Positions 61,861 to 64,000 of a stretch of DNA of 64,000 bases are shown here, piece after piece. A model generated the notes under the pieces. The model had not been told where the DNA came from and did no database searches. It saw only the letters and a list, made by a program, of their open reading frames with translations. Within the stretch, counting starts at the first letter, position 1. The number at the start of each line of letters is the position of its first letter. A program made the translations under genes and the position numbers. The DNA comes from Nitrosopolaris sp035691865 (GTDB lineage: Archaea > Thermoproteota > Nitrososphaeria > Nitrososphaerales > Nitrososphaeraceae). The stretch is taken from NCBI GenBank assembly GCA_035691865.1, contig DASSIM010000131.1, positions 1 through 64,000 on the forward strand, in the 5' to 3' direction.

Positions 61861-64000
61861 ATGGGACCAATATCGAGAACGAGAGAAAAATTCAAACATA
61901 ACAATAATAAAAATAATGGTTCTAGTTTTACGAAAGACCTATCGAACATAAATAGAATACAAGTAATACTTGGTTCGATTAGAAAACTAAACCCTCACTA
62001 TTTAGCAAAAAGTAATGCGGTAATGTTTACAGTAGAAGTTGGATTTGTACTAGTTTTTGCTATTGGTCTAGCGCTTCCGATTATCCCGAAAGAGTTTGCT
62101 AGTCAAACTCCGATATTCTATTATGAAGTGGCAGTAATACTAATTATCACAGTCTGGTTTGCTACATTCTCAGAAGCGCTATCAGAAGCCCAGGCTAAAG
62201 CCCGAGTAGATTCTCTAAGAAGTCTAGAAAGAGAGGTTTCGGCTAGGAAATTAGTAGGTGAAGGTGAAGGTCGGAAGGAACTTATCGTGGCCTCTACCAG
62301 TCTCAAACCCGGGGATGAAGTATTGTGTCATGTAGGCGAAATAATTCCAAGGGATGGGCTTGTTTGTGAAGGGAAGGCTTTTGTAGACGAATCAATGATG
62401 ACTGGAGAATCAAATCCTGTATTCAAGGATAAAGATGATCATGTCATAGGTGGTACAAGAATAGCAAGTGACAAGCTACGAATTGAGATTACTGCAGAGG
62501 TTGGTAGAAGCTTCCTTGATGAAATGGTTAGTCTAATAGAAAGCGCAACAAGACCTAAGACAAAGAATGAGATTGCACTAACGATATTGTTAGCAGGGCT
62601 ATCATTAATATTTATAATGGTGGTTGGAAGCCTTCTTTTCTTTGCTAACTTCCTTGGATATATTGCTGATATTGCAATGCTGATTGCGCTCCTAGTAGCA
62701 CTGATGCCCACAACAATAGGCGGACTACTATCTGCTATAGGTGTTGCTGGTATTACTAGAATTGGAAGAGATAACATAATAGCCAAGTCCGGAAAAGGTA
62801 TTGAAGCAGCTGGAGATTGTGATATTTTGATTTTAGACAAAACAGGAACCATTACGGAAGGAAGTAGGAGTGCAAAAGAATTCATACCGTTGCAAAAATA
62901 CACAGAAAGAGATGTAGGACAAGCAGCTTTCGCAGCTTCAATCCATGATACCACGCATGAGGGAAAATCAATTGTACATCTAGCAGAAGAGAAAAGATTT
63001 ATTCCCCCATTAATAGAAAAAATACTCACTGCTAGAAGAATTGAATTTAGTGCAGAGACCAGATTTAGTGGTCTCGAATTTATGCCAAACAAAAGAATAG
63101 CACTCAACGCTGAGCTACAAGAAGAGGCTACATCAATTCACAAGTTTGAGGATGGTAATGGAGAAGAACCAATTCGCACTTACGGTCCTAGTAGAGTTAG
63201 TAGCATGCTTTTGGAATTAGAGCAGCGAAACGAAGAGGTAAAGATTCTCAAGGGTTCTGTAGATGCAATGCTAAAATTTCTTACACATGTCAATGAAGCT
63301 GAATTGAAATGGAAGGCTCAAGAAATATCTAAGATTGGCGAAACACCGCTACTAATAGCAATAAATAGTGAAGGAATTGGTCTTGTTGCTCTAAAGGACA
63401 ACCTCAAGGAAAACATACGCCAGAAGCTTGATGAAGTTCATACTACAGGTATCACTACAGTAATGCTTACTGGAGATAATCAGCTTACGGCTCAAGTGAT
63501 TGCAAAGGAGGCTAATGTTGATCAAGTGATGGCAGATGCAAAACCCGCGGATAAATTAGTAAGAGTTGAAGAAGAACAGAGCAAAGGTCATGTAATAGGC
63601 ATGGTGGGCGATGGAACCAATGATGCACCGGCATTAGCAAAAGCAAACGTTGGACTAGCAATGAATAGCGGAACTGCCGCTGCGAAAGAAGCAGCTAATA
63701 TGGTGGATCTGGATTCTGATCCGTCAAAGATATTAAAAGTGGTAAAACTAGGCAAACAATTGCTTATGACGCGCGGAGCTATTACAACTTTTAGCACAGC
63801 TAACGATGTTGCCAAATATTTTGCAATACTTCCTGCTATGTTCGTGTCTAATCCAAAGCTGGCAGTTCTTAATGTAATGCAGCTGCATAGTCCTGCATCT
63901 GCTATACTGGCTACATTGATATTCAACGCAATAATGATACCGGCATTAATTCCATTATCCTTACGAGGTGTTAGATTTAGACCAGAGCCACCTGAGAAAA
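61861..64000 (+). CDS. kdpB: Potassium-transporting ATPase subunit B (partial, runs off the end)
   Basis: KdpB, the P-type ATPase that drives the Kdp pump. ATG at 61861 follows GGAGACGAG, a possible ribosome site. Visible motifs: actuator TGES (181-184), phosphorylation site DKTGT (Asp326), TGDNQLTA and hinge GDGTNDAP (near 584). The frame is open at the window end; 713 residues are present and the last helices are missing. The N-terminus is about 20 residues longer than usual, and the nucleotide-binding domain carries about 45 extra polar residues between RFSGLEF and KILKGSVDAML (63088-63240). kdpC probably follows. The pump should use ATP at the membrane to import K+. Confidence 0.95.
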   Translation, partial: MGPISRTREKFKHNNNKNNGSSFTKDLSNINRIQVILGSIRKLNPHYLAKSNAVMFTVEVGFVLVFAIGLALPIIPKEFASQTPIFYYEVAVILIITVWFATFSEALSEAQAKARVDSLRSLEREVSARKLVGEGEGRKELIVASTSLKPGDEVLCHVGEIIPRDGLVCEGKAFVDESMMTGESNPVFKDKDDHVIGGTRIASDKLRIEITAEVGRSFLDEMVSLIESATRPKTKNEIALTILLAGLSLIFIMVVGSLLFFANFLGYIADIAMLIALLVALMPTTIGGLLSAIGVAGITRIGRDNIIAKSGKGIEAAGDCDILILDKTGTITEGSRSAKEFIPLQKYTERDVGQAAFAASIHDTTHEGKSIVHLAEEKRFIPPLIEKILTARRIEFSAETRFSGLEFMPNKRIALNAELQEEATSIHKFEDGNGEEPIRTYGPSRVSSMLLELEQRNEEVKILKGSVDAMLKFLTHVNEAELKWKAQEISKIGETPLLIAINSEGIGLVALKDNLKENIRQKLDEVHTTGITTVMLTGDNQLTAQVIAKEANVDQVMADAKPADKLVRVEEEQSKGHVIGMVGDGTNDAPALAKANVGLAMNSGTAAAKEAANMVDLDSDPSKILKVVKLGKQLLMTRGAITTFSTANDVAKYFAILPAMFVSNPKLAVLNVMQLHSPASAILATLIFNAIMIPALIPLSLRGVRFRPEPPEK

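Noticed and set aside
62439..63107. A 222-codon minus-strand frame and a similar one at 63588-63926
   Set aside because: Both are antisense to kdpB, where all P-type ATPase motifs are present.

Overview
The window looks like chromosome of an ammonia-oxidising archaeon of the class Nitrososphaeria (Thaumarchaeota), most like the soil lineage around Nitrososphaera and 'Candidatus Nitrosocosmicus'. This is inferred from A+T-rich DNA with long, sparsely coding gaps, archaeal TATA boxes about 26 bases before several starts (leaderless genes), many secreted proteins with Asn/Ser/Thr-rich regions, plastocyanin-like cupredoxins, small zinc-ribbon proteins, a DtxR/ZIP/NRAMP metal system and fragments of a Nitrososphaeria-type family B DNA polymerase. 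I saw no rRNA, tRNA or CRISPR array. No core nitrification genes are present, so this is an accessory or housekeeping stretch.

Layout. 1-5.7 kb: decayed DNA with a broken polB whose two halves lie on opposite strands, a frameshifted helix-turn-helix gene, an esterase, and an operon of a LEA-like protein with a possible ferritin-like protein. 5.9-9.7 kb: a MurG-like glycosyltransferase, a zinc-type alcohol/quinone dehydrogenase and an AlaX-type tRNA editing protein. 10-13 kb: a MEDS-receiver signalling protein, then a ZIP metal transporter and a DtxR-type repressor with two tandem operator-like palindromes. 13.2-21.8 kb: PHP phosphoesterase (start codon unclear), a receiver protein, two overlapping zinc-ribbon genes, small conserved proteins, an MJ0936-like phosphodiesterase and a membrane-anchored SDR epimerase. 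22-34 kb: small charged stress-type proteins, a repeat-containing secreted protein, a lipid (DAG) kinase, OsmC, nitroreductase, RDD protein, a DUF1059 gene and a CDF zinc exporter. 34-42 kb: a secreted protein, zinc-ribbon proteins, a large three-module histidine kinase-receiver hybrid followed by a broken nucleotide cyclase gene, then NRAMP (mntH) with a DtxR-type box. 42-53.6 kb: a GH130 glycosidase pseudogene, two cupredoxins, a CBS protein, moeA, a RadA-like protein with a degenerate Walker A, a duplicated barrel-like protein, a Rieske ferredoxin pseudogene, a DUF192 protein and WrbA. 53.8-60 kb: an HD-GNAT fusion protein, two decayed transposases, a decayed winged-helix regulator and long gaps. 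60-64 kb: kdpA and the first part of kdpB, a high-affinity potassium pump that runs off the window end.

Themes. Metal balance (DtxR, ZIP, NRAMP, CDF) appears to be one regulon, at least for import. Envelope and redox stress functions (OsmC, nitroreductase, WrbA, cupredoxins, LEA-like proteins, Kdp) suggest life with desiccation or osmotic stress. At least nine protein genes are visibly broken (polB, a HTH regulator, cyclase, GH130, Rieske, two transposases, a winged-helix regulator, and an unidentified remnant). All family names come from reading motifs by eye; no database search was possible.
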